Assembly: GCF_003867075.1 (NCBI RefSeq)
Contig: NZ_CP032544.1
Coordinates: 1,168,001 to 1,232,000, forward strand
Reading direction: 5' to 3'
Source of the DNA: Tenacibaculum mesophilum
Lineage (GTDB): Bacteria; Bacteroidota; Bacteroidia; Flavobacteriales; Flavobacteriaceae
Length of the DNA: 64,000 nt
In this document: positions 35,309 to 44,380 of the stretch, in pieces
How the letters are laid out: every line of letters starts with the position of its first letter
Position numbering within the stretch: position 1 is the first letter of the stretch
The notes under the pieces: model-generated
Told to the model about the DNA's origin: nothing
Seen by the model: the letters and a program-made list of their open reading frames with translations, nothing else
Databases searched by the model: none
Program-made: the position numbers and the translations under genes

Positions 35309-36203
35309 CACTTTACAAATTGATAGTATTAAGATTAATTTTGATACTGAAGCTTTATGGATGCTTAATGTTGCTCTAGCTATCATTATGTTTGGTATTG
35401 CTTTAGATATGAAGGTAGAGGATTTTAAAAGACTTATTAATGAACCTAAAATATTATTTGTTGGATTATTATCTCAGTTTATTTTACTTCCTTTTTTAAC
35501 CTTTATTCTTATCAATATTATTAACCCATACCCTAGTTTTGCTTTAGGCATGATTATGATTGCTGCTTGCCCTGGAGGAAATGTTTCTAACTTTTTTAGT
35601 AAAATGGCAAAAGGTAACGCTGCATTATCTGTTAGTTTAACAGCATTTTCAACGATAATTTGTTTAGTAATGACCCCGTTAAACTTACAATTATGGGGTA
35701 GTTTATACGGGCCTACTAACGAAATTTTAAAAAGTGTTTCCTTAAACCCTTTTGAACTTTTTAAACTTGTCCTTCTTATTTTAGGAATTCCGATAGTTTT
35801 AGGAATGTTAGTTAATCACTATCATCATGAAATGGCTAAAAAAATCAATAAACTTTTACGTCCATTTTCTATTTTCTTTTTCCTTTTATTAATTGTAATA
35901 GCCCTTTATGATAACGCTGATGTTTTTAAAGACTATATACATCTAGTTTTATTTCTTGTAATATTTCATAATATTTATGCGTTTATTATAGGTTATGTAA
36001 CTGCTAAATCTTTTAAATTAAATAAAAAGGACTCTAAAACTATTTCTATGGAAACAGGAATACAAAATGGTGGTTTAGGGTTACTACTTATTTTTAGTTT
36101 TTTTGATGGCCTAGGAGGAATGGCCCTTCTTGCTGCGTTTTGGGGTGTTTGGGATATTTTTTCAGGAATAATGTTAGCTACTTACTGGGGAAGAAATAAA
36201 TAA
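35292..36203 (+). CDS. Bile acid:sodium symporter (SBF) family transporter
   Basis: 303 residues with about nine or ten transmembrane helices. The SBF/BASS family motifs are visible: MFGIALDMKVEDFKRL, then ACPGGNVSNFFSKMAKGNAALS (sodium-site region) and METGIQNGGLGLLL. It would import an organic anion with sodium; the substrate is unknown. It overlaps the DUF4159 gene by 17 nt, and the acyltransferase gene starts 3 nt after its stop, forming a three-gene operon. Confidence 0.9.
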   Translation: MPLNINTLQIDSIKINFDTEALWMLNVALAIIMFGIALDMKVEDFKRLINEPKILFVGLLSQFILLPFLTFILINIINPYPSFALGMIMIAACPGGNVSNFFSKMAKGNAALSVSLTAFSTIICLVMTPLNLQLWGSLYGPTNEILKSVSLNPFELFKLVLLILGIPIVLGMLVNHYHHEMAKKINKLLRPFSIFFFLLLIVIALYDNADVFKDYIHLVLFLVIFHNIYAFIIGYVTAKSFKLNKKDSKTISMETGIQNGGLGLLLIFSFFDGLGGMALLAAFWGVWDIFSGIMLATYWGRNK

Positions 36204-36206
36204 TAC

Positions 36207-37253
36207 ATGAAAACACTGTTGTACTACTTTTTTAAAGCTTTTGTAAAAACTGGCTTATTCTTTTACTCTAAAAAGACAACGATTATTGGAAGTGAGCATA
36301 TTCCCAAAAAAGAAGCCGTAATCTTTACAGCTAATCACCCAAATGGCTTAATTGACCCTATACTTATAGCTACACATATAAAAAGGAGAACAAACTTTTT
36401 AGTGCGTGCAGCTGTATTTAACAACCCTATTATTGCTAAGTTTTTCAACTCGCTTGGAATGATGCCTATTTATCGTATTAGAGACGGTGTACAACAACTT
36501 AGTAAGAATGAAGAAATTTTTAATAAATGTCAACTCCTTTTAAAAAATAATAAAACTTTACTAATCTTTCCTGAAGGAACACACAAAAAAGACAGAGCTA
36601 TTAGACCACTTAGTAAAGGCTTTACAAGAATTATTTTTAAAACTTTAGATAATTTCCCTGACACTCGAATAAATATTATTCCAGTAGGAATTACATATCA
36701 AAACGTATCTAGCTACCCTTCAAAAACTGCTATCCATTTTGGTTCTCCAATTTTGGCTAACGATTATTACGACAAACAAAACATAAATAAATCTGTAAAA
36801 CACATAAAAGAGCTTGTTTCAAATCAATTAGAAAACTTATCTGTTCATATAGAACAAAATGAAAGTTATGAAACTACCTTAGCTAATTTAAATAATGCTC
36901 AAGTAGATTTTACTAAAGTTGATGAAGTAAACAGTCTTATAAGAAATAAAAAGGTATTTGTACAAAAAAAGCGTAGTATTAACTACGCTCTCCCTTTATT
37001 CTTTTTAATTGTTTTAAATAGTTTAGTTCCATATTCAATTTGGAAATTTTTAAGTAGAAAAATCGATGAAATAGAGTTTATAGATACCTTTAGATTTGGT
37101 GTAAACGCTATTTTATTTCCTTCCTTTTATTGTATACAAAGTTGGATAATATCTATATTTTGGGGTTGGAAAATAGCTTTAATCTACTTTTTCACTTCCT
37201 TTTTACTTATTCTTTTATATACCAAATTATCACCTACTCCACCATCAAAATAG
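36207..37253 (+). CDS. PlsC-like 1-acylglycerol/glycerol-3-phosphate acyltransferase
   Basis: 348 residues. The acyltransferase block reads FTANHPNGLIDPILIA, an HX5D arrangement like eukaryotic GPT2/SCT1-type glycerol-3-phosphate acyltransferases rather than the usual HX4D. Further blocks are a GMMPIYRIRDG-like block 2 and FPEGTHKKDRAIRPLSKG (block 3). A C-terminal half of about 140 residues ends with two transmembrane segments. It would acylate glycerol phosphate or lysophosphatidate. The 3' end overlaps the convergent nagZ-like gene by 20 nt. Confidence 0.85.
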   Translation: MKTLLYYFFKAFVKTGLFFYSKKTTIIGSEHIPKKEAVIFTANHPNGLIDPILIATHIKRRTNFLVRAAVFNNPIIAKFFNSLGMMPIYRIRDGVQQLSKNEEIFNKCQLLLKNNKTLLIFPEGTHKKDRAIRPLSKGFTRIIFKTLDNFPDTRINIIPVGITYQNVSSYPSKTAIHFGSPILANDYYDKQNINKSVKHIKELVSNQLENLSVHIEQNESYETTLANLNNAQVDFTKVDEVNSLIRNKKVFVQKKRSINYALPLFFLIVLNSLVPYSIWKFLSRKIDEIEFIDTFRFGVNAILFPSFYCIQSWIISIFWGWKIALIYFFTSFLLILLYTKLSPTPPSK

Positions 37254-40164
37254 CATCTTGAATATCTTGTTGAATTTTGGTACGTATATTACTTTTTACT
37301 AAACCATAATTTCTCATTGTTGGATAAATTCTGTTTGATAAAAACACATACACGACACCTGTTGCTGGGTCTGCCCAAGTATACGTTCCAGTAAAACCAC
37401 TATGTCCAAAACTCACATCCGAAACACAGCCACAAGTTGCTTTTACTTTGGGGTTTAATTGTGGTTTATCAAAACCTAACCCTCTACGTACTCTTTTGTT
37501 TTCATAATAGCGTTTATTAAACTTATGCACTGTTTCTGGCTCTAAGTACTTCTTTCCTCCATAAGATCCATCCTGTAAAAACATTTGCATAATTTTAGCT
37601 ACATCGTTTGCATTTGCAAATAACCCTGCATGTCCTCCTACTCCACCTAACATAGCTGCTCCCATGTCGTGAACATAACCATGAACTAATTGATGTCTAA
37701 AATAATTGTCTCTTTCTGTGGGTACAATTTCATCTTTAGTAAACTTATTTAAAGGTAAGTATGTCATTCTATCTGCCCCAATAGGTTGATAAAACTGTTC
37801 TTCAACCAGTTTATTTAAAGGTCTTTTATATTTTCTTTCTATAATTTCTTTAAAAATATAGTAGCCTAAATCACTATACTTATATCCTACTCTTTTTCGT
37901 TGTTCAGAATCAACTATTTGTTTATAAATTGAATCTTTATATTCTTTAGCTAAGTATAAATTTCTTGCTACTTTTATACTAAACCTTGAAGTTCTGTTTT
38001 TTCTATAAAACTGTGTAGAGTTCTTTCCTGTTACACTGTCTTTAGTATGCAAATAAAATGGAATCCAAGCACGTAAACGTCCATAATGGGATAATACTTC
38101 TTTTAATAACAAAGTGTCTTTATTCGATTTACTATACCTTGGTAATACATCTCCCAAGTTTGAAAATAAACTAATTTTTCTTTCTTCTTCTGCTTTCATT
38201 ATCATGGGTAACGAAGCTAAAATTTTAGTTAAAGAAGCTAAATCGTAAATATCTGAATTCCTAACTGGTTTATTTTTTGCTAAGGTATGATAACCAAAAC
38301 TTTTATTATAAATTACTTTTCCATCTTTGGCTACTAAAATTTGTCCACCTGGAGCCATCTTTTCTTGTAAAATTGTATCAATTCTTTTATCAATAATTGA
38401 AAGTTTTTCTGAAGAAACTCCAGCTTCTTCAGGAATTGTGTATTGTAACACATCCAACCCATCTACCAATAATCCATCCCCTGCTTTAAACTCATTTTTT
38501 ATAGATACTGGCAACTTTCCTTTTAAATTAAAAGCTCCAAAAAGGGCTTGCGCTGATAGCTCTTGAGCTAACTTACTATTTTGATATGACATTACAACTC
38601 CTTCTATGTTAGTAAAAGAAGGAACTTGAAGTAGACTATACGGACTAGCAAAAACATCTAAAATAACTTTATGGTTCCTTGCTATTTCTTGTAACCATAC
38701 AAGGTCTTTATTAGAAAACTTGTAACCTTTCCAAGGGTTTTTATTTGATTTATGAAAACCTATAACTATAAGATTGTACTTTTCTAACTTCTTGTTCAAT
38801 ACACTTAAATGCTTATCAGAAACCTTATCTACTTTCGTATAGTTTTTAAGCATTTCATAGAAATCTGATCCAGTATCACTTCCTAAAGAAATGTAAGCTA
38901 CTTTTTTATCCTTAAGGTTGTTAATTGGTAAAATTCCTCCTTCATTTTTTAGAACTGTAATAGCGTTTTTTATCAATTTACGATGTAAAACCTCATCATA
39001 AGGGGTATTTATATCTTTTACAACATTTCCTGTAGTAATAGGCTTATACTTGTTTAACCCTACTAAGTATTTTGCCTTTAAAATCTTTTTAACTGAATGA
39101 TTTAATCGCTCTTCTGTTAATTTTCCTTCCAATAGGGCTTTCTTAATAAACCTAATTGATTCAGGGACATCTTGAGGAATCAACAACATATCGTTTCCTG
39201 CCAAAATTGCTGCTAAGTCTATTTCTGCTGGTGTTGAATAATTTGCAGCTCCTTTCATATTCAATCCATCCGTGATAATCAACCCTTTAAAGCCTAACTG
39301 ATTTTGTAACAGATTGGTTACAATACTTTTTGATAATGATGATGGTAATTTTGGATTCGTTTCTAAAGCTGGAATACTCAAGTGCGCTGTCATTACACTT
39401 CCTACACCTGCTTTAAATATTTTTTTGAATGGATATAACTCTATTGAATCTAGTCGTTCTTTACTAAAATTAATTGTTGGTAACGTGTGGTGAGAATCTG
39501 CTTCCGTATCTCCGTGTCCTGGAAAGTGTTTTGCATTCGCTAACACTCCTACCTCTTGCATTCCTTTTGTAAATGCTATTGATTTTTCTGCTACATTTTC
39601 TTTATCTTCTCCAAAAGAACGGTTTCCTATAATTGGGTTATCAGGATTAGTGTTTATATCTACAACTGGAGCAAAATTTATATGAATTCCAACTCGTTTA
39701 CAGTGTTCTCCAATTCTTTTACCTACTTCCTGAAGTAAAACCGTGTCCTGAATAGCCCCTAATGTCATGTTCCAAGGAAAACGATACGTGTTTTTCAAAC
39801 GCATATCCAAGCCCCATTCGCCATCAAAACCAACCATTAAAGGTATTTTTGCTAATTCTTGATATTTATTGTTTAAAACTACTTGTTTATCAGGTGTTCC
39901 TTGCATAAAAATAATATTTCCTACATGGTATTTTGTAACCATATTAGAAATAAAATCTTCGTGTTTTTTATCTTTATTTGAATATGCTTGTATCATAAAC
40001 AACTGTCCTATTTTTTCATCAACAGACATAGTTTTCATGATACTATCTACCCATACATTTTGTGTTATAGAATCTTTTGCCAATAAAGGGTTTACTCCTT
40101 GGACTTGGGCTTGAATTATTTGTATAAAAACAAACGTTAGTAATGTTAATACTTTTCTTTTCAT
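37234..40164 (-). CDS. NagZ-type GH3 beta-N-acetylhexosaminidase fused to a class C beta-lactamase-like domain
   Basis: 976 residues with a signal peptide (TLLTFVFIQIIQAQ). Residues of about 30-370 form a GH3 catalytic domain with the NagZ His motif AKHFPGHGDTEADSHH and the nucleophile Asp in LIITDGLNM. A GH3 C-terminal domain follows to about residue 560. A serine beta-lactamase/transpeptidase-like domain ends the protein, with SLTK (Ser-X-X-Lys), KYSDLGYYI in the YxN position and GHSGFTG for the third box. A secreted fusion that trims and hydrolyses peptidoglycan fragments is plausible; this fusion is known in Bacteroidota. Confidence 0.9.
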   Translation of the reverse strand: MKRKVLTLLTFVFIQIIQAQVQGVNPLLAKDSITQNVWVDSIMKTMSVDEKIGQLFMIQAYSNKDKKHEDFISNMVTKYHVGNIIFMQGTPDKQVVLNNKYQELAKIPLMVGFDGEWGLDMRLKNTYRFPWNMTLGAIQDTVLLQEVGKRIGEHCKRVGIHINFAPVVDINTNPDNPIIGNRSFGEDKENVAEKSIAFTKGMQEVGVLANAKHFPGHGDTEADSHHTLPTINFSKERLDSIELYPFKKIFKAGVGSVMTAHLSIPALETNPKLPSSLSKSIVTNLLQNQLGFKGLIITDGLNMKGAANYSTPAEIDLAAILAGNDMLLIPQDVPESIRFIKKALLEGKLTEERLNHSVKKILKAKYLVGLNKYKPITTGNVVKDINTPYDEVLHRKLIKNAITVLKNEGGILPINNLKDKKVAYISLGSDTGSDFYEMLKNYTKVDKVSDKHLSVLNKKLEKYNLIVIGFHKSNKNPWKGYKFSNKDLVWLQEIARNHKVILDVFASPYSLLQVPSFTNIEGVVMSYQNSKLAQELSAQALFGAFNLKGKLPVSIKNEFKAGDGLLVDGLDVLQYTIPEEAGVSSEKLSIIDKRIDTILQEKMAPGGQILVAKDGKVIYNKSFGYHTLAKNKPVRNSDIYDLASLTKILASLPMIMKAEEERKISLFSNLGDVLPRYSKSNKDTLLLKEVLSHYGRLRAWIPFYLHTKDSVTGKNSTQFYRKNRTSRFSIKVARNLYLAKEYKDSIYKQIVDSEQRKRVGYKYSDLGYYIFKEIIERKYKRPLNKLVEEQFYQPIGADRMTYLPLNKFTKDEIVPTERDNYFRHQLVHGYVHDMGAAMLGGVGGHAGLFANANDVAKIMQMFLQDGSYGGKKYLEPETVHKFNKRYYENKRVRRGLGFDKPQLNPKVKATCGCVSDVSFGHSGFTGTYTWADPATGVVYVFLSNRIYPTMRNYGLVKSNIRTKIQQDIQDAILMVE

Positions 40165-40179
40165 ATATTATCCCTTAAC

Positions 40180-40206
40180 AAGCCTTACAAAAAACATGTA
40201 AGGCTT
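40180..40206 (-). terminator. Possible terminator after the 40233 gene
   Basis: AAGCCTTACA (40180-40189) and TGTAAGGCTT (40197-40206) form a perfect 10-bp stem. Each side carries only a modest T tract, so efficiency is uncertain. It separates the 40233-40718 gene from the nagZ-like gene on the minus strand. Confidence 0.5.
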
Positions 40207-40232
40207 TACATCTTTTTTTATAGAATGAATAG

Positions 40233-40718
40233 TTATACCAAAAATCGTGCATGCCAACTCTGGTTTGCTGGCACTTCCCATTTTGTTTCAAAATCTTCTT
40301 TAGTATTTACCATATTATTAAAAACAACCGTTTTAGCGGTTATTTTTTGTTCTTTGGCAAAATTTTGGAACTCTGGTAGTTTTACGATATTAATATTATC
40401 TCCATCTTTAAAAGAAATATTCATTTTATCCATTAAATCTAATTCTAACTCTTTTTCTAACTCTTGAATAAAACGTACAGAAGCATCTATTGAGCATCCT
40501 GAAGCATTATTAAAGTTCTCATCTACACCCAACACCAAAAATTGATTGTACTTAATAGTGAATGATCCTTTTAAATCGTCTCCATGACGCGTCCAATTAT
40601 CAATAAAAAGTAATGCTTTTGCACTGATAAGCTCTACCTCCTCTTGTGTAAATTCTCTGTTTGATTGATACACCCAAACTCTTGCGTTTTGGGGTAATTC
40701 CTTATATTCTGTAAACAT
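40233..40718 (-). CDS. Conserved protein usually labelled ABC transporter ATPase, but lacking ATPase motifs
   Basis: 161 residues starting MFTEYKELPQNARVWVYQSNREFT, a conserved Bacteroidota family. There is no Walker A, signature or Walker B motif and no transmembrane segment, so the common database name of ABC transporter ATPase is not supported by sequence. It contains a FLVLGVDENFNNASGCSID segment that suggests a compact alpha/beta domain. The function is unknown. It lies between a nagZ-like gene and an exonuclease on the same strand; there is no coupling. Confidence 0.8.
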   Translation of the reverse strand: MFTEYKELPQNARVWVYQSNREFTQEEVELISAKALLFIDNWTRHGDDLKGSFTIKYNQFLVLGVDENFNNASGCSIDASVRFIQELEKELELDLMDKMNISFKDGDNINIVKLPEFQNFAKEQKITAKTVVFNNMVNTKEDFETKWEVPANQSWHARFLV

Positions 40719-40791
40719 TTTTACTGTATTTGTTTCGTATTATCTAAATTAAAGAACAACTGAGATAATTACTAAAAATAGATGTTAAAGA

Positions 40792-41619
40792 TTATCTTAA
40801 ATTAAATTTTTGCTGTAAGGCTTGTAACTTTTCTTCATCAGTCATCGTATCTTTCGGTGCCGACATTCGTTCTTTTATTTCTTTTAAAACCTTTTTTGTG
40901 TACAAAGGAAAATCAGCATTCTGAATCCAAGCATTGTATCCTGGGTTTTCTTTAAATACTTCTTCAACAGTTCTTCCCTTATACTTTCCAAAAGAAAAAA
41001 TTTCTTGATCTTTATCATTAAATAAAATAAACCCTGCAAAATCTGCTCTTTTTCCGTGGGTTGAAAATTCACTCAATGCTTCTACTGAGTTTTCTAAATC
41101 TTCATATTTTTCAACCTGTGCTAATAAAATTTCATAGGTTGCCTTTGTATCCGCTTCTGCTCCATGCGCTCCTACTAACTCTTTTCCACAATAAAATTGA
41201 TATCCAGCACTTAGTGTTCTCTGTTCTTTTTTATGAAAAATAGTTTGTACATCAACTGCTTTTCTATTATTCATATTAAAATCAATTCCTGCTCGCAGCA
41301 GCTCTTCTGCTAATAAAGGAATATCAAATCGATTAGAGTTAAATCCTGCTAAATCTGCATCTCCTATTAACTCATTAATTTGCGGTGCTAATTCTTTAAA
41401 AGTTGGCTCAGCAACTACTTTTTCGTTTGTAATTCCGTGAATTTCTGAAGCTTCTTTAGGTATTTCTATTTCTGGGTTTACCAACCATGTTTTACTTTCT
41501 TTATTTCCATTAGGAAACACTTTTAAAATAGATATCTCAACTACTCTATCTTTAGCTATGTTTATTCCTGTTGTTTCTAAATCAAAAAATACGATTGGTT
41601 TTGTTAAATTTAAATTCAT
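40792..41619 (-). CDS. 3'-5' exonuclease (DnaQ-like, DEDDh) with C-terminal DUF3820-like domain
   Basis: 275 residues. The DEDDh exonuclease motifs are present: Exo I FFDLETTGI, Exo II NSNRFDIPLLAEE and Exo III HGAEADTKATYE. This superfamily acts on single-stranded DNA or RNA ends. Near residues 190-245 is a small conserved domain (IFSFGKYKGRTVEEVFKENPGYNAWI), of the DUF3820/quorum-sensing-virulence-factor type, which often follows such exonucleases. The DNA polymerase III epsilon role is possible but unproven. Confidence 0.88.
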   Translation of the reverse strand: MNLNLTKPIVFFDLETTGINIAKDRVVEISILKVFPNGNKESKTWLVNPEIEIPKEASEIHGITNEKVVAEPTFKELAPQINELIGDADLAGFNSNRFDIPLLAEELLRAGIDFNMNNRKAVDVQTIFHKKEQRTLSAGYQFYCGKELVGAHGAEADTKATYEILLAQVEKYEDLENSVEALSEFSTHGKRADFAGFILFNDKDQEIFSFGKYKGRTVEEVFKENPGYNAWIQNADFPLYTKKVLKEIKERMSAPKDTMTDEEKLQALQQKFNLR

Positions 41620-41689
41620 TTTTTGTAGTGCTTAAAGACAATATTTTATTTACTTTACATATATTATCTATTATTGTCTTTTCTATATA

Positions 41690-42544
41690 TTATTCGTTCG
41701 TTAATTCTTTTTTAAATTCATCTATTTGGTCTAACACTTTCTTTGGCAGTGTAGGCTCTTTAAAATTATATTTTTCTAATTCTTTTTCTAATGTTTTTGC
41801 TACAATGTAACGTGCTGTAGGTTTATCATCTGCAGGTATTACATACCAAGGAGCATAATTTGTTGATGTTCTCAACAACATATCTTCATAACACTCTTGA
41901 TATTTATCCCATAACTTTCGTTCTTCTAAATCACCCGCAGAAAATTTCCAGTTTTTTTCTGGAATATTTAATCTACGTAATAATCTGTTTTTCTGTTCTT
42001 CTTTAGATATATTTAAAAAAAACTTTAAAATAATTGTTCCGTTTTCAGATATATGCCTTTCAAACTGATTAATACGCTCCATTCTATCATGATAAAAAGT
42101 ATCATTTAAATCATCAACGTTATTTACTGTGGGAATATTTTCGGCAAAAACATACTCTGGATGCACTCTTGTTACCAAAACATTCTCATAATGTGTACGA
42201 TTAAAAACTCCTATTTTTCCTTTAGCAGGCAAGGCTATATAATGACGCCATAAAAAATCATGTTTTAATTCTAATTCTGTTGGTACTTTAAAGCTATGCA
42301 CTACTACTCCACGTGCATTAACATCTTTAAAAACTTCTCGAATTAAACTATCTTTACCGGCTGTATCCATTCCTTGTAAACACAATAAAACACTATACTT
42401 ACCTTCTGCGTACATTGTGTCTTGTAAATCACTAATTTTTTTTCTTGATTTTTTCAGCTTCTTCTTAGCATTATCAACAACTTCTTTAGTAGAAAATTCA
42501 TTTAACTTTCTTTTTTTAGAAAATATGTAGGCATTTGTGTTCAT
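41690..42544 (-). CDS. ppk2: Polyphosphate kinase 2 family protein, class III-like
   Basis: 284 residues. Walker A is LQGMDTAGKDSLIREVF and the lid region is FNRTHYENVLVTRVHPE, which matches class III PPK2 rather than the DRSWYNRAVVEP signature of the two copies near 11 kb. Class III enzymes phosphorylate both AMP and ADP from polyphosphate. It is thus a diverged third paralogue 30 kb from the tandem pair. An exact -7 element lies 25 nt upstream on the minus strand. Confidence 0.88.
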   Translation of the reverse strand: MNTNAYIFSKKRKLNEFSTKEVVDNAKKKLKKSRKKISDLQDTMYAEGKYSVLLCLQGMDTAGKDSLIREVFKDVNARGVVVHSFKVPTELELKHDFLWRHYIALPAKGKIGVFNRTHYENVLVTRVHPEYVFAENIPTVNNVDDLNDTFYHDRMERINQFERHISENGTIILKFFLNISKEEQKNRLLRRLNIPEKNWKFSAGDLEERKLWDKYQECYEDMLLRTSTNYAPWYVIPADDKPTARYIVAKTLEKELEKYNFKEPTLPKKVLDQIDEFKKELTNE

Positions 42545-42569
42545 CCGCTTTTTTTATAGCATAAAAGTA

Positions 42570-42577
42570 CAAAAATA
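42570..42577 (-). promoter_or_regulatory. -7 promoter element for the class III-like PPK2
   Basis: TATTTTTG on the minus strand matches TAnnTTTG exactly, 25 nt upstream of the ATG at 42544. Confidence 0.45.
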
Positions 42578-42684
42578 TAGACTTCTTCTATTGATTTTTT
42601 CTTGGTTATTATCAAATATTACAATTAAATCCAAGATATTCTTTTATTTATTTTTTTGAGCTTTACTTCCAAATAAATGACAGA

Positions 42685-43226
42685 ATGAATAAAACAGTTA
42701 TTATACAAGCAAGTTCTAAAAGTGTAGGAAACACAAACAAAGTGGTTAACTACCTCAACAACAACGAGTCTTTTGATTTTATTGACTTAAGAACAAAAAA
42801 ATTGGTGTATTTGAATATGATTTTAGCAATTCTGATGATGATTTTATCCCTCTTATAGAAGAAATTGTTAGTAAATACGATACACTAATATTTGCCACCC
42901 CTGTATATTGGTATAGTATGAGTGCTACGCTAAAAATATTTTTTGATAGATTGTCAGACTTGTTACATTATAAAAAAGATTTAGGTAGACAGTTGCGAGG
43001 CAAAAACATGGCTATGATTAGTAATTCTGGTGCTAATGACCGTAGAAATGGTTTTGAAATGCCTTTTATTGAAAGTGCTAAATATTTAGGTATGAACTAT
43101 CTTGGTAGTACCCATGCTTGGTTTACTGAAGACGGAAACGACATACATCCTGATGCTAAAGTTAAAATTAATGAATTTAGAAATATTTTAGCTACTAAAA
43201 ATTTTAAGGATGTTTTAACCCGTTAG
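42685..43226 (+). pseudogene. NAD(P)H-dependent FMN reductase-like (flavodoxin fold) gene with a frameshift
   Basis: Translation from the ATG at 42685 gives NKTVIIQASSKSVGNTNKVV, the N-terminal FMN-binding loop of a flavodoxin-like oxidoreductase, then stops early at 42856. The frame -1 relative to it continues KIGVFEYDF, then FATPVYWYSMSATLKIFFDRL and runs to 43226. The change point is a run of seven A at 42795-42801: one more A would restore the frame. A true pseudogene, a sequencing error in a homopolymer, or -1 slippage on A-AAA-AAA all fit. Without the shift the product would be about 180 residues. Confidence 0.8.
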
Positions 43227-43273
43227 AATTTTAAGATGTCGTTTTTTTACAATTTACAAGAAACCTTTGACAG

Positions 43274-43281
43274 TATTTTTG
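43274..43281 (+). promoter_or_regulatory. -7 promoter element for the ABM gene
   Basis: TATTTTTG matches TAnnTTTG exactly and lies 23 nt upstream of the ATG at 43305. Confidence 0.45.
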
Positions 43282-43304
43282 AGTTTTAATTTTAATTCAT
43301 CACA

Positions 43305-43583
43305 ATGCAAAAAGTAATTATAGCTCAAATAGCAATTCAACAAGGAAAAGAAAACGATTTTTTGAAATTGGCTGTAGAAATGGTAAAAACGAGTAACGCT
43401 GAAACAGGATGTATTACCTATCAATTACATAAAGACCTATTTAGTGAAGGTAATTATTTGTTTTATGAAGAGTATATTGATAAAACAGCTGTAGAGGCAC
43501 ATAATAACTCTGCACACTTTCATCAATTTATAAAAGATATTACTCCTTTAATTACCAGAGAGCCTATTATAAATATTTATTAA
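43305..43583 (+). CDS. Antibiotic biosynthesis monooxygenase (ABM) domain protein, putative quinol monooxygenase
   Basis: 92 residues, the single-domain ABM size. The ferredoxin-like fold signatures are IIAQIAIQQGKENDFLKLA, then ETGCITYQLHKD and LFYEEYIDKTAVEAHNNSAHF, which match the YgiN-like quinol monooxygenases. Such enzymes oxidise quinols without a cofactor. It lies between the broken FMN oxidoreductase and an AraC regulator, a set often linked to quinone or electrophile stress. Confidence 0.85.
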   Translation: MQKVIIAQIAIQQGKENDFLKLAVEMVKTSNAETGCITYQLHKDLFSEGNYLFYEEYIDKTAVEAHNNSAHFHQFIKDITPLITREPIINIY

Positions 43584-43588
43584 TTTAA

Positions 43589-44380
43589 ATGAGTATAAAA
43601 CACTATAAGCCATCAAAATACCTATCTCCTTATATTGATAGGTATTTTGTTTGTTCTCAAACTAAAAGTCTTCCTTTAATTTTACCAGGCACTGGTTTAG
43701 AAGTACTTTTTCATATAGACACTCCCTTATCCATCAATAATGAAAAATTAGATATTGCTCATGTTATTTGTCCGAGAGAAAAATTAATTTTTGATTCAAC
43801 TAACCATGTACATTATATTTCTGTACGTTTTCATAGTGGTGGTTTTAGACATTTTGCTTCTATTCCGCATACACAAATTGTTAATCAATATTTATCTGTA
43901 GAAGAAATATGGCAAAATGAAGGTAGAGAGTTTTTAGAAATTCTTTATTCATTACCTAGTGTAGACGAAAAAATTAAACTAATTGATTTCTTTCTATATA
44001 ATCAATTAAAAAAACATCATTTTTCTACTATAGTTAATTGGGATTTGATAATTAAAACGCTATACAAAAACTTCAATTCAATACCTCTCCATGAATTGGC
44101 TTCTCAAAGTAATCTAAGTTACCGTCAATTTGAACGTCTGTTCAAACAAAAGTTTGGCGTTTCTCCTAAAAAATTTCAACGAATCACTAGGCTTCAAAAA
44201 ACTGTAAAACAAGTATTGCTATCGAGTAACAAACATTATTTGTCTACTGCTTTAGATAATGGTTATTACGACCAAAGTCATTTTATTAAAGAATTTCAAA
44301 GTTTTACAAATCTTAAACCTTCCCAGTATTTTGTAACTAAAAACTTTGAAAACCACTTTTATTATAAACCTTTAAGCTAG
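43589..44380 (+). CDS. AraC family transcriptional regulator
   Basis: 263 residues. The N-terminal domain begins IKHYKPSKYLSPYIDRYFVC (DUF6597-like). The C-terminal AraC domain has two HTH units: IPLHELASQSNLSYRQFERLFK with the following FGVSPKKF, and YLSTALDNGYYDQSHFIKEF ending LKPSQYF. There is no membrane segment, so it is soluble. It follows ABM by 5 nt and is likely co-transcribed. It may regulate the adjacent oxidoreductase/monooxygenase genes. It ends with a 4-nt overlap against the LytTR regulator. Confidence 0.9.
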   Translation: MSIKHYKPSKYLSPYIDRYFVCSQTKSLPLILPGTGLEVLFHIDTPLSINNEKLDIAHVICPREKLIFDSTNHVHYISVRFHSGGFRHFASIPHTQIVNQYLSVEEIWQNEGREFLEILYSLPSVDEKIKLIDFFLYNQLKKHHFSTIVNWDLIIKTLYKNFNSIPLHELASQSNLSYRQFERLFKQKFGVSPKKFQRITRLQKTVKQVLLSSNKHYLSTALDNGYYDQSHFIKEFQSFTNLKPSQYFVTKNFENHFYYKPLS

